Part shown: piece after piece, positions 8,815 to 17,175 of the stretch
Layout: each line of letters starts with the position of its first letter
Position numbering within the stretch: the stretch's first letter is position 1
Assembly (NCBI GenBank): GCA_013364255.1
Contig: CP054936.1
Coordinates: forward strand, 124,001-188,000
Length of the DNA: 64,000 nt
Source of the DNA: Streptomyces seoulensis
GTDB lineage: Bacteria > Actinomycetota > Actinomycetes > Streptomycetales > Streptomycetaceae
Reading direction: 5' to 3'
Notes under the pieces: model-generated
Database searches by the model: none
What the model saw: the letters and a program-made list of their open reading frames with translations, nothing else
What the model was told of the DNA's origin: nothing
Position numbers and translations under genes: made by a program

Positions 8815-9144
8815 CTACTTCCGCATGCCCATGCCGCCGCCGTGGTGCATCGAGCCGTGCCGGCCCATGTACCCCTCGTGCCAAGCGCGGCCGCCCCAGT
8901 TGTCCGATCCGTTGGAACAGCTGTTGCCGAACGCCGGGTTGAGCAGACCAATGACGTTGACGCTGTTGCCACAGGCGTTGACCGGGACGTGCACCGGCGC
9001 CTGGACCACGTTGCCGGACAGCACGCCCGGCGAGCCCACCGCGGCACCCCGAGCGCCGGCGTCGGCGAAGGCGGCACTCGCGCCGGCCAGGACCGTACCG
9101 CCGACCGCCACCGCGATCGCCGCACTCTTCAGCACACGAGACAT
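8815..9144 (-). CDS. Short chaplin-family surface protein
   Basis: Chaplins are exported amyloid-forming proteins that coat aerial hyphae and lower surface tension. This one has 109 residues, with a signal peptide (MSRVLKSAAIAVAVGGTVLA, cleavage after AFA near 27). One chaplin domain covers about 39-76, containing GVLSGNVVQAPVHVPVNACG and NVIGLLNPAFGNSC. The two cysteines (58 and 76) that form the conserved disulphide are present. There is no LPXTG sorting motif, so it is of the short ChpD-H type. Unusually, the domain is followed by a C-terminal tail of about 30 residues rich in Gly, His and Met (HEGYMGRHGSMHHGGGMGM). The ATG at 9144 has GGGAAG upstream. A longer start at 9213 would put 23 residues before the signal peptide. 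Confidence 0.85.
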   Translation of the reverse strand: MSRVLKSAAIAVAVGGTVLAGASAAFADAGARGAAVGSPGVLSGNVVQAPVHVPVNACGNSVNVIGLLNPAFGNSCSNGSDNWGGRAWHEGYMGRHGSMHHGGGMGMRK

Positions 9145-9387
9145 GAGACTTCCCTTACTGCTCGCACAGCCCCCACGCGCGCTGGTGGAGGCAAGGAACT
9201 GCTCGCTCCTCATGGTTCATACGGAGCCTCGCCAGCCGGGGATGGGCCGCCGGCCTCTACTTCACCCGTCCGGACCATGCGGCGAACTGTGCGGCCCGCC
9301 GAGACCTGCACGGCTGACCCGGATGGCCGTCGAGCGCGACATCGGAGCGCCTGCGGGATGCCGGCCGGGCGACGCAGGACGGATCTC

Positions 9388-9849
9388 CTATGCGACGGTG
9401 CGAGCAAGGATTCCAAGGGTGGCACGCAGGCCGGCCTTCGGAATCACCGGAAAGACGCCTGCCTCACGGTACTTGTCGTCGATCTGGCTCCAGTCGTAGT
9501 ACGAAGTGACGAGCGTGCCCGTCTCGCCGGGTTCGAGGCGGTACCCGTACAGGTGGCGGATGGGCGGCTGGATGGTGCCGGAGATCGTCCATTCCAGGAG
9601 CGCGTCGTGTTCGTAACGCGTGATGATCACGGTTACGTCGTAGCGGCCCATGGGGAGGTCTCCGAGAGCCTCCCGGTCCATGTGGACGAGGAACTGGTCC
9701 CCCACCGCACTCACGGGATCGCCCTCTGCGGACTGCAGCATCCCCGAGCTGTCGATGGCCACGTGGCCCTGTGGGGATCGCAGCACATCGAAGATCGCGG
9801 ATGGGGGTGCGGCAATCCGTCGCGTGACTTCAAAACGATCCGTCGTCAT
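9388..9849 (-). CDS. SRPBCC family (START-like) protein
   Basis: This is a small ligand-binding fold protein of 153 residues. The beginning FEVTRRIAAPPSAIFDVLRSPQGHVAIDSSG is the typical first strand and helix of the SRPBCC/polyketide-cyclase-like fold. Later strands VTVIITRYEHDALLEWTISG and YGYRLEPGETGTLVTSYYDWS match the usual pattern, and the C-terminus is a long helix. Such proteins bind hydrophobic ligands, and the specific role is not predictable. It stands alone. A second, unrelated SRPBCC protein is at 40734. Confidence 0.8.
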   Translation of the reverse strand: MTTDRFEVTRRIAAPPSAIFDVLRSPQGHVAIDSSGMLQSAEGDPVSAVGDQFLVHMDREALGDLPMGRYDVTVIITRYEHDALLEWTISGTIQPPIRHLYGYRLEPGETGTLVTSYYDWSQIDDKYREAGVFPVIPKAGLRATLGILARTVA

Positions 9850-10469
9850 GCCTCATCGTTACATGCTCGCTCCGGCCGACCCGCGGTGGGGGAATCCGGT
9901 ATGCACCATGGCCACCAGGGCCGGTCCCGCACTCATCCCCTTCGGCGGCTCCAGCGTCGGTCACACTCCGCTGCGACGGTGGAACTTCGTTGAGACAGGT
10001 CAGCGGGCGCGGGTGAGGAACGCGGCGAGGACGCCGCCGGGCAGCGGGATCCGGGCGGTTCCGGGCGGAAGCGGTGGCCGTCATCGTGACGGTGGGGCCG
10101 ATCGTCGTCCCGGTCACCGCCCGGTGCGCCATCGGCACGAACCCGTGCGACGACTCGTTCGCTCAGGAAGCAGCGGGCAAGCCCTCACGGCCACCGTGGC
10201 TTCACACGCCTCCCGATCAGGAGCCGGACCTGGTCGTGGTCGTCGTTGGTCGGCGGGGCGGAGGAGACCGACAGAACCAGGGCGGTCACGTCGACGCCGA
10301 GGGCGGCGAGCTGGAGCGTGGCCCGCCGTTCCGCGCGGCGAGGTGGAGCCGGCCGACGCCGAGTTGAGGATGCGGACCGCCTGTCTGTTCCTGTGCGGCA
10401 CGGTTGCTCAACGCCGGGACGGAGGGGGAGACTTGGAGGCACGAGCGCGTTGGGACCGACGGGGGTGCG
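9850..10469. other. Intergenic stretch with possible decayed coding remnant
   Basis: No supported gene lies here. On the minus strand around 10185-10380 the translation switches between two frames that each look partly protein-like (one with LQLAALGVDVTALVLSVSS, another with AVRILNSASAGST). This could be a frameshifted remnant, but no family is recognisable. Confidence 0.3.
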
Positions 10470-11207
10470 ATGAGAGCTCGCGATACTCTGCGCACCGCCG
10501 TCGGCACCACAGCCGCCGCCGGGCTCGGCGTGGTGCTGTTGTGGGCTTCGGACAAGACACCGGGCTGGCTGACCCCCACGCTGACCGCCGTGATCACGGG
10601 CGTGGCGGTGGAGAAGCTGGCCGAGGTTCTCGGCCGTCGCCGCACACCGGCCGCCGACGGTTCCGGCACGGGTACGGGGTCCGGTGCCGGTGCCCCGTTG
10701 CCCGCCGGACCGGCCGAACCGCTCGCCTGTCATGTCAAGCTGACCGACACCAGTTTCTTCCACGTGCCCGCGCTCGGCGACGAGCCCGTCCGTACCGTGC
10801 CCGCCAGCGGTTTCATCCTGCGGCTCACCGTCACCGCGCTCGCGGGCAGGACGGTCGTACTGAGCGCCCTGCGCCCGGTGGTGCTCGAACGGCACCGTCC
10901 GCGCGGGTACCTCACGCCGCACGCCGGAGTCGTCTCGCCCCGCCGCTACACCGTCCTCCTCGACCCCGACCCTCCCCTCCTCAAGCCCCGAGGCGACGAC
11001 CGGCGCCCCTTCTCGTACAAGGTGGGCCCGGACGATCCCGAGGTCTTCGAGCTGCTCGTCGTCGCCGAACGCTCCTACGCGGTCTGGGCGTTGGAGCTCG
11101 ACTGGATCTGTGAGGACCGACAGGGGACGACGCGGATCGACCTTGCGGGACATCCGTTCCGCACGATGGCCAGGCCGCCCCGCGGCACGGAATGGAGCGT
11201 GAGCTGA
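10470..11207 (+). CDS. Hypothetical membrane-anchored protein
   Basis: This is a 245-residue protein of unknown function. A hydrophobic stretch near residues 10-45 (VGTTAAAGLGVVLLWASDK, then PTLTAVITGVAVEKLAEVLG) could be one or two membrane segments. A Gly/Thr/Ser linker and a cytoplasmic or surface beta-rich domain follow, with FILRLTVTALAGRTVVLSALRPVVLERHRPRGY and VFELLVVAERSYAVWALELDWICEDRQGTTRIDL. The ATG at 10470 is chosen because the 22 residues before it look non-coding. The stop overlaps the start of the next gene (TGATG), so the two are translationally coupled and probably work together. Confidence 0.65.
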   Translation: MRARDTLRTAVGTTAAAGLGVVLLWASDKTPGWLTPTLTAVITGVAVEKLAEVLGRRRTPAADGSGTGTGSGAGAPLPAGPAEPLACHVKLTDTSFFHVPALGDEPVRTVPASGFILRLTVTALAGRTVVLSALRPVVLERHRPRGYLTPHAGVVSPRRYTVLLDPDPPLLKPRGDDRRPFSYKVGPDDPEVFELLVVAERSYAVWALELDWICEDRQGTTRIDLAGHPFRTMARPPRGTEWSVS

Positions 11208-11902
11208 TGCCACCCACCCGCGGTCCGTCCGGTGCCACCGCACCCGACGACGGCGTCCAGTTCGCCACCCGCGTGCTCGGTCTGACACACATCAGTGTGC
11301 GTCTGCTGCCCAGCTCCGAGGTCGGCCCCGAGCCACTGGACATCCCCTGCTCCGGACACAACGTGTATGTCGATCTGATGGCCGACGGCACGGTCCCCGT
11401 GATCCTGCGTGCGCTGCGCGCCGAGGTCGTCTCCCGCGAGGAGTTCCAGCCCGACGGAGTGGTGATCGCTCCCCTGCCCGGCCCCTCTGTGTCCTTCGCC
11501 GATGACCTGGCCGACGCCCGGCGCCGCGGCCTGGAGAACTACCAGCCGATGCTCGTGCCGGACCACGAGATCCTCCTGGACGAGACACCGCCCGTCGTCC
11601 GGGCCGCGGTCGGCGACACGGGACACCCGCTCCATCCGAGCTCCGCGCTGCCGCTGACCGTGCCCGTGGGCGAGGCCCGGCGGGTGGTCGTCGCCCCGCA
11701 CACCGAGGACCGGCGCCTGCTCACCTGGCGTCTCACGGCCGAGGTGACCTACGCCGGCAACCGCGCCGAGCCCGCTTGGACTCTGAAGACCACCGCCGAG
11801 ACCACTATGCGGGTGTTCACCCCGGGCGGCTCCGAGGGGCGCTTCAGCCCCGCCCACGACGTCTCGGACCACTGGGCCCCAGTGGACCGGCGACGCCGCT
11901 GA
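11207..11902 (+). CDS. Hypothetical protein coupled to the preceding gene
   Basis: This is a 231-residue soluble protein of unknown function. The start at 11207 overlaps the stop of the previous gene by one base. An ATG at 11192 is in frame and also possible. The sequence is beta-rich with repeated ELxxR and VTYAGN elements. The segment LRALRAEVVSREEFQPDGVVIAPLPG resembles the ALRPVVLERHRP region of the neighbour, and the ending DRRLLTWRLTAEVTYAGNRAEPAWTLKT resembles its ALELDWICEDRQGTT end. The pair may therefore derive from a common beta-sandwich domain, with only the first copy membrane-anchored. No catalytic motif is seen. Confidence 0.6.
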   Translation: MPPTRGPSGATAPDDGVQFATRVLGLTHISVRLLPSSEVGPEPLDIPCSGHNVYVDLMADGTVPVILRALRAEVVSREEFQPDGVVIAPLPGPSVSFADDLADARRRGLENYQPMLVPDHEILLDETPPVVRAAVGDTGHPLHPSSALPLTVPVGEARRVVVAPHTEDRRLLTWRLTAEVTYAGNRAEPAWTLKTTAETTMRVFTPGGSEGRFSPAHDVSDHWAPVDRRRR

Positions 11903-12054
11903 ATCCGCAGCTGTGCCCGCGCCTCGTGGCTCAGTCGCCCCGAGGGACCCGCCTCACCCTGGCGCCGACCGCACAGTCCTGTTCCTTGCCCATGAGTACC
12001 GGCCGGACTGGGTCTATCGTCGGAATGAGGGGGTGAGGACGAGGAGGACGGCCG

Positions 12055-12309
12055 GTGATGCCACAGGACGAGGCCGTGGTCGGCTGTACGGGGACGGTGC
12101 TCATCGGGACGCGCGGATCCGCGGGGCCCGGCGAGATCCTGGTCCGGGTCAGAGGCGGCTCTGAGACCTTTCTCGCCTGGTCGGAGAATCCCTTGTCCGC
12201 GGGTGTGACGGTGCTCGTGATCGAGTCGCGTGGATGCCGTGAGGTCGGTGTCGTCGAGTGGGTGGATCCTTTGGACGCGCTCGGTGAGGGCATCGCCGGC
12301 GCCGGCTGA
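12055..12309 (+). CDS. NfeD-like OB-fold protein, short form
   Basis: This 84-residue protein corresponds to the C-terminal OB-fold of NfeD proteins. It opens with VGCTGTVLIGTRGSAGPGEILVRVRGG, the repeated G-x-x-G-x(2)-G-x-V strand pattern of that domain, and ends in VTVLVIESRGCREVGVVEW. NfeD partners of flotillins normally have membrane helices and sometimes a ClpP-like protease domain. Both are absent here, leaving only the soluble domain. It lies 11 bp upstream of the flotillin-like gene, the classic NfeD-flotillin arrangement, so the two probably form one membrane-microdomain unit. The start is GTG at 12055, immediately followed by an ATG at 12058 that could also serve. Confidence 0.75.
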   Translation: MMPQDEAVVGCTGTVLIGTRGSAGPGEILVRVRGGSETFLAWSENPLSAGVTVLVIESRGCREVGVVEWVDPLDALGEGIAGAG

Positions 12310-12320
12310 GGAGTACAGGC

Positions 12321-13505
12321 ATGTTCGGATACCGCGTCCCCGCCCCCGACGAGGCGATGTTGATCTCGGGAGGCAGGCGGGGCCTGGGCGGGGCGCCGTT
12401 TCGGGTGGTGACGGGGCACGGCAAGTTCGTCCTCCCGGTCTTCCGGAAGGTCCGGTTCCTCACCCTGTCGATGTGTGAGTCCGAGGTCACCGAGACCTGT
12501 GTGACCAGACAGGGCATCGCGTTGCACGTCCGCGCGGTCATCGCCTTCAAGGTCGGCAACGATCACGAAAGCATCATCAACGCAGGTCAGCGCTTCCTCT
12601 CCGACCAGGAGCAGATGTCGGTACTCACCGGCCGGATCTTCGCCGGCCACCTGCGGGCCATCATCGGCTCGATGACGGTCGAGGAGATCGTCACCGAGCG
12701 GCAGAAACTCGCCGCCGAGGTCCTGGACACTTCCAAGACCGAGATGGCGAAGATCGGCCTGACCGTCGACTCCCTACAGATCCAATCGATCGACGACGGC
12801 GACACCGGCTACATCGACGCGATGTCCGCACCGCACAAGGCGGCCATCCAGCGGCAGGCCCAGATCGCCCAGGCGCAGGCCACTCAGGCCGCAACCCAGG
12901 CGGAGCAGGCCGCGGCCCGCGCACAGGCCGAGTACGCCAGGCAGACCGCCGTCGTCAAGGCCGAGTACTCAGCCGAGGTGGACCGCGCCCAGGCGAGGGC
13001 CGCACAGGCCGGACCGCTGGCGCAGGCAGACGCCCAGCAGGAGGTGCTCGCCGCCCAGACCGAGCTGGCCCAGCGGCAGGCCCTGCTGCGTCAGCAGCAG
13101 TTGGTGGCCGAGATCGTGAAGCCCGCCGAGGCCGACGCCGAGCGGGTCAGGATCCTCGCCGCCGCCGAGGCGCAGCGGATGAAGATCCAGGCCGAGGCGG
13201 CGGCCTCCTACGACCGGGTCGCGCTCGACCGGATGCTGATCGACCAGCTGCCTCAGATCGTCAAGGAGGCCGCCGGCGGCCTCGCGGGCGCCAACGTCAA
13301 CGTCCTCAACGGCGCGGACGGCCTCGGCGAGATCGCCGCCGGCCTCGTGTCCCAGGGCCTGACGATCCTCGACTCGGTCCGACAGGACCTGAGCAACCAG
13401 AACGCCGACGGCCGTCGCCCCGAGGAGGGCGAGGACGATGTCCTGCCCCGACTGGCCGCCGGCAAGGAGCAGCCGTCGACGGACGGACGCGAGGACATCG
13501 ACTGA
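12321..13505 (+). CDS. SPFH/flotillin-like scaffold protein
   Basis: This is a 394-residue band-7/flotillin-like protein, a membrane-microdomain scaffold. An SPFH domain covers about 1-175, with VLPVFRKVRFLTLSMCESEVTETCVTRQGIALHVRAVIAFKVGND, then AGHLRAIIGSMTVEEIVTERQKLAAEVLD. A long Ala/Gln/Glu-rich coiled coil follows at about 175-300 (QAQIAQAQATQAATQAEQAA and onwards), the typical flotillin tail with repeated EA/QA pairs. The end contains a hydrophobic Gly-rich segment, LAGANVNVLNGADGLGEIAAG. No N-terminal transmembrane helix is obvious, so attachment is probably by the SPFH domain. The gene directly follows the short NfeD-like gene. Confidence 0.85.
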   Translation: MFGYRVPAPDEAMLISGGRRGLGGAPFRVVTGHGKFVLPVFRKVRFLTLSMCESEVTETCVTRQGIALHVRAVIAFKVGNDHESIINAGQRFLSDQEQMSVLTGRIFAGHLRAIIGSMTVEEIVTERQKLAAEVLDTSKTEMAKIGLTVDSLQIQSIDDGDTGYIDAMSAPHKAAIQRQAQIAQAQATQAATQAEQAAARAQAEYARQTAVVKAEYSAEVDRAQARAAQAGPLAQADAQQEVLAAQTELAQRQALLRQQQLVAEIVKPAEADAERVRILAAAEAQRMKIQAEAAASYDRVALDRMLIDQLPQIVKEAAGGLAGANVNVLNGADGLGEIAAGLVSQGLTILDSVRQDLSNQNADGRRPEEGEDDVLPRLAAGKEQPSTDGREDID

Positions 13506-13754
13506 GGACGGCAAACGACGTATCGCCTACTGGAGAGGCCCCGGCGTGAGCGATCCACTGAGGACGCACACCGCTGCCGGGTGGGTACCCCTGCCGCACG
13601 CCCCGTTGTCCGCGGTCCGATCACCCGCCGCAACGGACCGTGGCAAGACATCTCAGGGAGCTGAGGAGTCGAGTTGATCCCTCGGCAGCCGGCATGGGCG
13701 GTCCGGAGCCGCCCTGGCGTCTTGCTCTCCGGCGCGATCATCGAAGATGGCTTC

Positions 13755-14303
13755 ATGACGGAGGAAGCGAGCGAGGTCGTTCTGAGCAAGCGGGACCTTC
13801 GTGAGGTCACCGCGTTCGCCGCGGCATGCGCGGAAGTGGTGCTGGAGATATTCGAGGCCGATCAGCCGGGCGATTCGCGGCCTCGGGACGCTGTCGGTGC
13901 CGCGTGGGAGTTCGCCCGGGGTGGTGAACGCGGGAAGTCGCTGCGGGACACGGCCTCGGCGGCCCTCAAGGCCGCCAGGAGCGCGGACACCGCGGCCGCG
14001 CGCGAGGCAGCGTGGGCGGCGATGTCTGCGGCAGGGGCCGCCTACCTGCATCCGCTGGCCAAGGCCACCCAGGTCAAGCACATTCTCGGAGCCGCCGCTT
14101 ACGCGGCCAGAGCGGCCGAGTTGCTCGCCGGTGACGATCGCGGTGTTGGTGTGGAACACCTTGAGCGGACAGTACAGCGTGCAACAGTGGTCGTCGTCGA
14201 CGTGCTCAAACGCTTCCCGGCGGCGCCGGGTGGCGGCGGACGGGTCGGGGAGTTGATACGTATGCTGGACGCCGACCTACGTTCACGCACTCTCACCGAG
14301 TGA
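13755..14303 (+). CDS. Imm5-like putative immunity protein
   Basis: This 182-residue, almost all-helical, Ala-rich protein has the pattern of the Imm5 family, proteins thought to neutralise polymorphic toxins. Markers are the opening LSKRDLREVTAFAAACAEVVLEIFEADQPGDSRPRDAVGAAWEFARGG and the repeated SAALKAARSADTAAAREAAWAAMSAAGAAY and HILGAAAYAARAAELL segments. The ATG at 13755 (MTEEASEV) is chosen because the residues before it look non-coding. No toxin gene lies nearby, so this would be an orphan immunity gene or one used for another purpose. The family assignment is from pattern memory. Confidence 0.65.
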   Translation: MTEEASEVVLSKRDLREVTAFAAACAEVVLEIFEADQPGDSRPRDAVGAAWEFARGGERGKSLRDTASAALKAARSADTAAAREAAWAAMSAAGAAYLHPLAKATQVKHILGAAAYAARAAELLAGDDRGVGVEHLERTVQRATVVVVDVLKRFPAAPGGGGRVGELIRMLDADLRSRTLTE

Positions 14304-14444
14304 CTTCACCGGGTCACGGATGAGAATCCAGGACTGGTACTGCCAGGCGCTCGGCGGCTGCCAGGGATATGGGGCCGGTTGCCGGGAAGCGGCCAGGACG
14401 GACAGGCCGACCAGTACGAGTGGATCACCACACCAAAGGCTCGC

Positions 14445-15353
14445 TCATCCCGTTGCGTGGCGGAAGGAGTCCAGGGCGGCGAGTTCCTCCTCGGACAGGC
14501 GCAGGGAGCCGACGGCCACGTTCTGGACGAGGTGGCCGAGGTCACCGGTGCCGGGAATCGCCAGAACGTGAGGGCCTTGGTGGAGTGTCCACGCCAGCCG
14601 GATCTGGGCCGCGCTCACCCCGCGGGCGCGGGCGACGGCGTGCACCTCGGGGCTGTGGTCGGCGATCGCGCCGGCGGTACGTCCACTGCCGGCGATCGAG
14701 TAGAACGGCACGAACGCGATGCGTTGTTCACCGCAGACGCGCACGAACTCCCTCTGCTCGGACGGTGCGCCGATGCCGTACATGTTCTGGACGCAGACCA
14801 CGGGCGCGATGCGCAGGGCCTCGGCGAGGTGGTGGGGACGGACGTTGGACAGGCCCAGGTGACGGATGAGTCCGGCCTCGCGCAGTTCGGCGAGTGCGCC
14901 GAAACGTTCGGCGATGGAATCGGTGCCGACGATGCGCAGGTTCACCACGCCGAGGTGGTCGCGGCCGAGCTGGCGCAGGTTCTCCTCGACCTGACCGCGC
15001 AGTTGCCCGGCAGTGGCGTGCGGCAGCCACTGGCCCGCAGGGTCGCGCCCCGGTCCTACCTTGGTGGTGATGACGAGATCGTCCCGGTAAGGGGCCAAGG
15101 CGCGGTTGATCAGCTCGTTGGCCGAGCGCAGCCGCGAGAAGTAGAACGCGGCCGTGTCGATGTGGTTCACACCGAGCTCGACCGCCCGGCGCAGCACACT
15201 GATCGCCTGGTCACGGTCGCGTGGGACAGCATCGGCGGCGAATGCCTCGCCGTGCTGCGGCAGGCGCATCGCGCCGAAACCGATCCGGTTGACGATGCGG
15301 TCGCCGAGCTTCCAGGTGCCTGACGCAGCCGCGGTGATCTTCTGTGAGGTCAT
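14445..15353 (-). CDS. Aldo/keto reductase
   Basis: This is an NADPH-dependent (alpha/beta)8 barrel oxidoreductase of 302 residues. The start GDRIVNRIGFGAMRLPQHGEA, the HIDTAAFYFS catalytic Asp/Tyr segment, the ITTKVGPG catalytic Lys and the C-terminal IPGTG cofactor site are all visible. At the place of the usual catalytic His (LxHxPD) the protein reads VVNLRIVG, as in the subgroup of actinobacterial aldo/keto reductases related to E. coli YdbC, so activity may differ from classical members. The ATG at 15353 is taken. The gene is divergent from the ArsR-like regulator at 15421 across 67 bp containing an inverted repeat, so it is the likely target of that regulator. Confidence 0.9.
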   Translation of the reverse strand: MTSQKITAAASGTWKLGDRIVNRIGFGAMRLPQHGEAFAADAVPRDRDQAISVLRRAVELGVNHIDTAAFYFSRLRSANELINRALAPYRDDLVITTKVGPGRDPAGQWLPHATAGQLRGQVEENLRQLGRDHLGVVNLRIVGTDSIAERFGALAELREAGLIRHLGLSNVRPHHLAEALRIAPVVCVQNMYGIGAPSEQREFVRVCGEQRIAFVPFYSIAGSGRTAGAIADHSPEVHAVARARGVSAAQIRLAWTLHQGPHVLAIPGTGDLGHLVQNVAVGSLRLSEEELAALDSFRHATG

Positions 15354-15391
15354 GGCCCGATGATCTCCGCGCGGTAGGCTGGCCCGCCAGT

Positions 15392-15411
15392 GATTCACCC
15401 ATGCCTGAATC
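15392..15411. promoter_or_regulatory. Inverted repeat between aldo/keto reductase and regulator
   Basis: GATTCA, eight bases, then TGAATC forms perfect 6-bp arms in the short divergent region. It is a candidate operator for the ArsR-like regulator that starts at 15421. Confidence 0.45.
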
Positions 15412-15420
15412 CGCTGAGGA

Positions 15421-16419
15421 GTGGCCGTCCTGGCAGAGCTGGCGTTCTCGACGAGCGATCTGGCGCAGGTGCGGTTCGCCGTCTCACCGATGTGGGAGGT
15501 CGCGCCCAGCTTCCGCCTGCTGAGGTCCGGCACCGCGCATCCGGTCCACCGGCCCTGGGCCGACCAGGTACGCCCGCGCATGGTGGCAGCCGGGCTGCAC
15601 CGGGGATGGCTCTGCGAGCTGATCCCACCGACCGGCGGGTACGTCCCCGACTTCCTCAACCCGGCCCCTTCCGGACCGGCCCCCACCCTGGCGGCCGAGC
15701 GGGACGCGATCCGGGCCTCGCCCACCGACCGGGTACGCCAGGACCTCGACCACCTGGCCCGCCACCAGGGCGACCTCGGTCCCCGGCTACGAGCCTTGCG
15801 CAGCGACCCGCAGACACTTCTGGCCAAGGTCGCGGAAGAACTCGAAGCGTACTGGGAGCTGGCACTTGCCCCCTACTGGGCGCGGATCCGGGCGGTCCTG
15901 GACGCGGATATCGTCCACCGGGCCCACATGACCGCCGAGTACGGCACCGGTCACCTTCTCAACGACCTGCACACATCGCTGAGCTGGGACGGCAACGCGC
16001 TGCGGATGGCCGGCCGAAAGCAGCCGCTGACCCGCCCGACAGCGGGAGCGGGACTGCTGCTGATCCCCTCGGCCTTCACCGGGCCGGGACTGCGCACCCG
16101 AACGACACCGCCTGACCCGCCTCAACTCGCCTATCCGGCGCGCGGTACCGGCACCCTGTGGGAGCCACGCTCCGTAACCCGGGCCGACGCCCTCCGCGCC
16201 GTACTGGGCCGCTCGCGAACCCTGCTGCTGACCGAGCTGGAGATCCCGGACTCCACCACGCAGCTGGCCCACCGCACCGGGCTCTCCCCGGCAGCCGTAT
16301 CCCAATGCCTCACCGCGCTTCGCGACGCGGGTCTGGTCAGTGCCCACCGAGTCGGCCGCTCCGTCCTCTACGCCCGCACCGCCGCAGCCGAAGTCCTCCT
16401 CCAAGCCCCTTCCGCCTGA
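15421..16419 (+). CDS. ArsR-like winged-helix transcriptional regulator (paralogue)
   Basis: This is a 332-residue paralogue of the regulator at 7545. It begins AELAFSTSDLAQVRFAVSPMWEVAPSFRLL. The C-terminal winged helix reads RSRTLLLTELEIPDSTTQLAHRTGLSPAAVSQCLTALRDAGLVSAHRVGRSVLYARTAAAEVLL at about 262-326. In between lie QTLLAKVAEELEAYWELALAPYWARIRAVLDADI and a Thr/Pro-rich loop. The GTG at 15421 is the first start in frame with the conserved N-terminus, but its ribosome site (GGAG) is almost overlapping, so the true start is uncertain by a few codons. It is divergent from the aldo/keto reductase, its most likely target. Confidence 0.85.
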   Translation: MAVLAELAFSTSDLAQVRFAVSPMWEVAPSFRLLRSGTAHPVHRPWADQVRPRMVAAGLHRGWLCELIPPTGGYVPDFLNPAPSGPAPTLAAERDAIRASPTDRVRQDLDHLARHQGDLGPRLRALRSDPQTLLAKVAEELEAYWELALAPYWARIRAVLDADIVHRAHMTAEYGTGHLLNDLHTSLSWDGNALRMAGRKQPLTRPTAGAGLLLIPSAFTGPGLRTRTTPPDPPQLAYPARGTGTLWEPRSVTRADALRAVLGRSRTLLLTELEIPDSTTQLAHRTGLSPAAVSQCLTALRDAGLVSAHRVGRSVLYARTAAAEVLLQAPSA

Positions 16420-16647
16420 CGCCGCGTCACCCTCCGGCTCCGGAAGTCGCGCACGCGCTCACGGCGAGCGAGGGCACGGTGGCGTTCGTCCAGGACGCCC
16501 GGCGCCGGGAGGAACTGTGCCGACCGCTGGGACCGGCCCCCGAGGTCGGCCCTTGCTGCCCGGCCATGACGGACGACCTGCCCATGCCGGCCGCATCGCG
16601 GTAGGCCGCTCGCAGAGATCGCCGGGCGGTGAGGACGCTGACGCCAC

Positions 16648-16995
16648 TCACTTCCCGAGCAGCTTCGCCGCCGAGGCACGCCGGGCGAACACCTTGTCCT
16701 GGGTGTCCCACATCTCCCGAAGAGCGGACTGCCGTTCCCTCTTCGAGAGCCGGTTCAGATACAGCTGCCCGTTCAGGTGATCGGTCTCGTGCTGCAGGCA
16801 CCGAGCGAAATACCCCCTGCCCTCGATCACCAGAGGATGGCCGTCCTTGTCGCGGCCCCGGACTACAGCACGATCGAGGCGGGGCACCGGGCGGCAGGGG
16901 CCGGGGACCGACAGGCGGCCTCCGGGCTCCTCCACCAGGCGACGGTCGCTGGCGGGCACTTCATCGAGAACCGGATTGGCGATGTGCCCAACGTG
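16648..16995 (-). pseudogene. Decayed peptide deformylase, C-terminal part
   Basis: Peptide deformylase removes the N-formyl group from new proteins, using a metal held by one Cys and two His. Here motif 3 is intact (ARCLQHETDHLNGQLYLNRLSKRERQSALREMW), and the preceding VGHIANPVLDEVP segment fits the family. But motif 2, normally EGCLS, reads GGRLS, so the metal-binding Cys is now Arg. The N-terminal half with motif 1 (GxGLAxxQ) is missing: upstream of 16995 the frame runs into unrelated sequence and no start codon fits. Both defects should abolish activity. Streptomyces chromosomes usually carry several deformylase genes, so loss of one copy is tolerable. Confidence 0.75.
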
Positions 16996-17013
16996 TCGGT
17001 GACTCAACATGCC

Positions 17014-17175
17014 TCGCTGAGCAGGCTCGTGACGACGGCTCCGACGGTGATCCCATGGACCCAGATAGCGGGGACCGTCGCGCTGTGCGCCCTCGTCGCC
17101 CTGGCCACCGCGTCGGCCGCGACCTGGAGTGCGAGCCGTCGGCCTGCGATCGAGACCGTAGACATCCGTGAATAG
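17014..17175 (+). pseudogene. C-terminal remnant of an FtsX-type ABC permease
   Basis: The last 53 or so residues of this frame read TTAPTVIPWTQIAGTVALCALVALATASAATWSASRRPAIETVDIRE. This is the usual ending of Streptomyces FtsX/MacB-like permeases: a final membrane helix followed by a basic-rich R-P-A-I-x-x-V-x-x-R-E tail. The upstream part of the frame is antisense to the deformylase remnant, so the body of the permease gene is gone. Two unrelated gene ends abut here, which marks a deletion or recombination junction. Confidence 0.55.

Noticed and set aside
10185-10401. Possible short minus-strand gene with LQLAALGVDVTALVLSVSS
   Set aside because: The protein-like stretch is split between frames, has no start or ribosome site, and matches no family I know. 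It is mentioned only as a possible remnant.
11868-11892. CCACTGG-GCC-CCAGTGG hairpin at the end of a coding region, considered as a terminator
   Set aside because: It lies inside the coding sequence before the stop, and the stem is only 7 bp.
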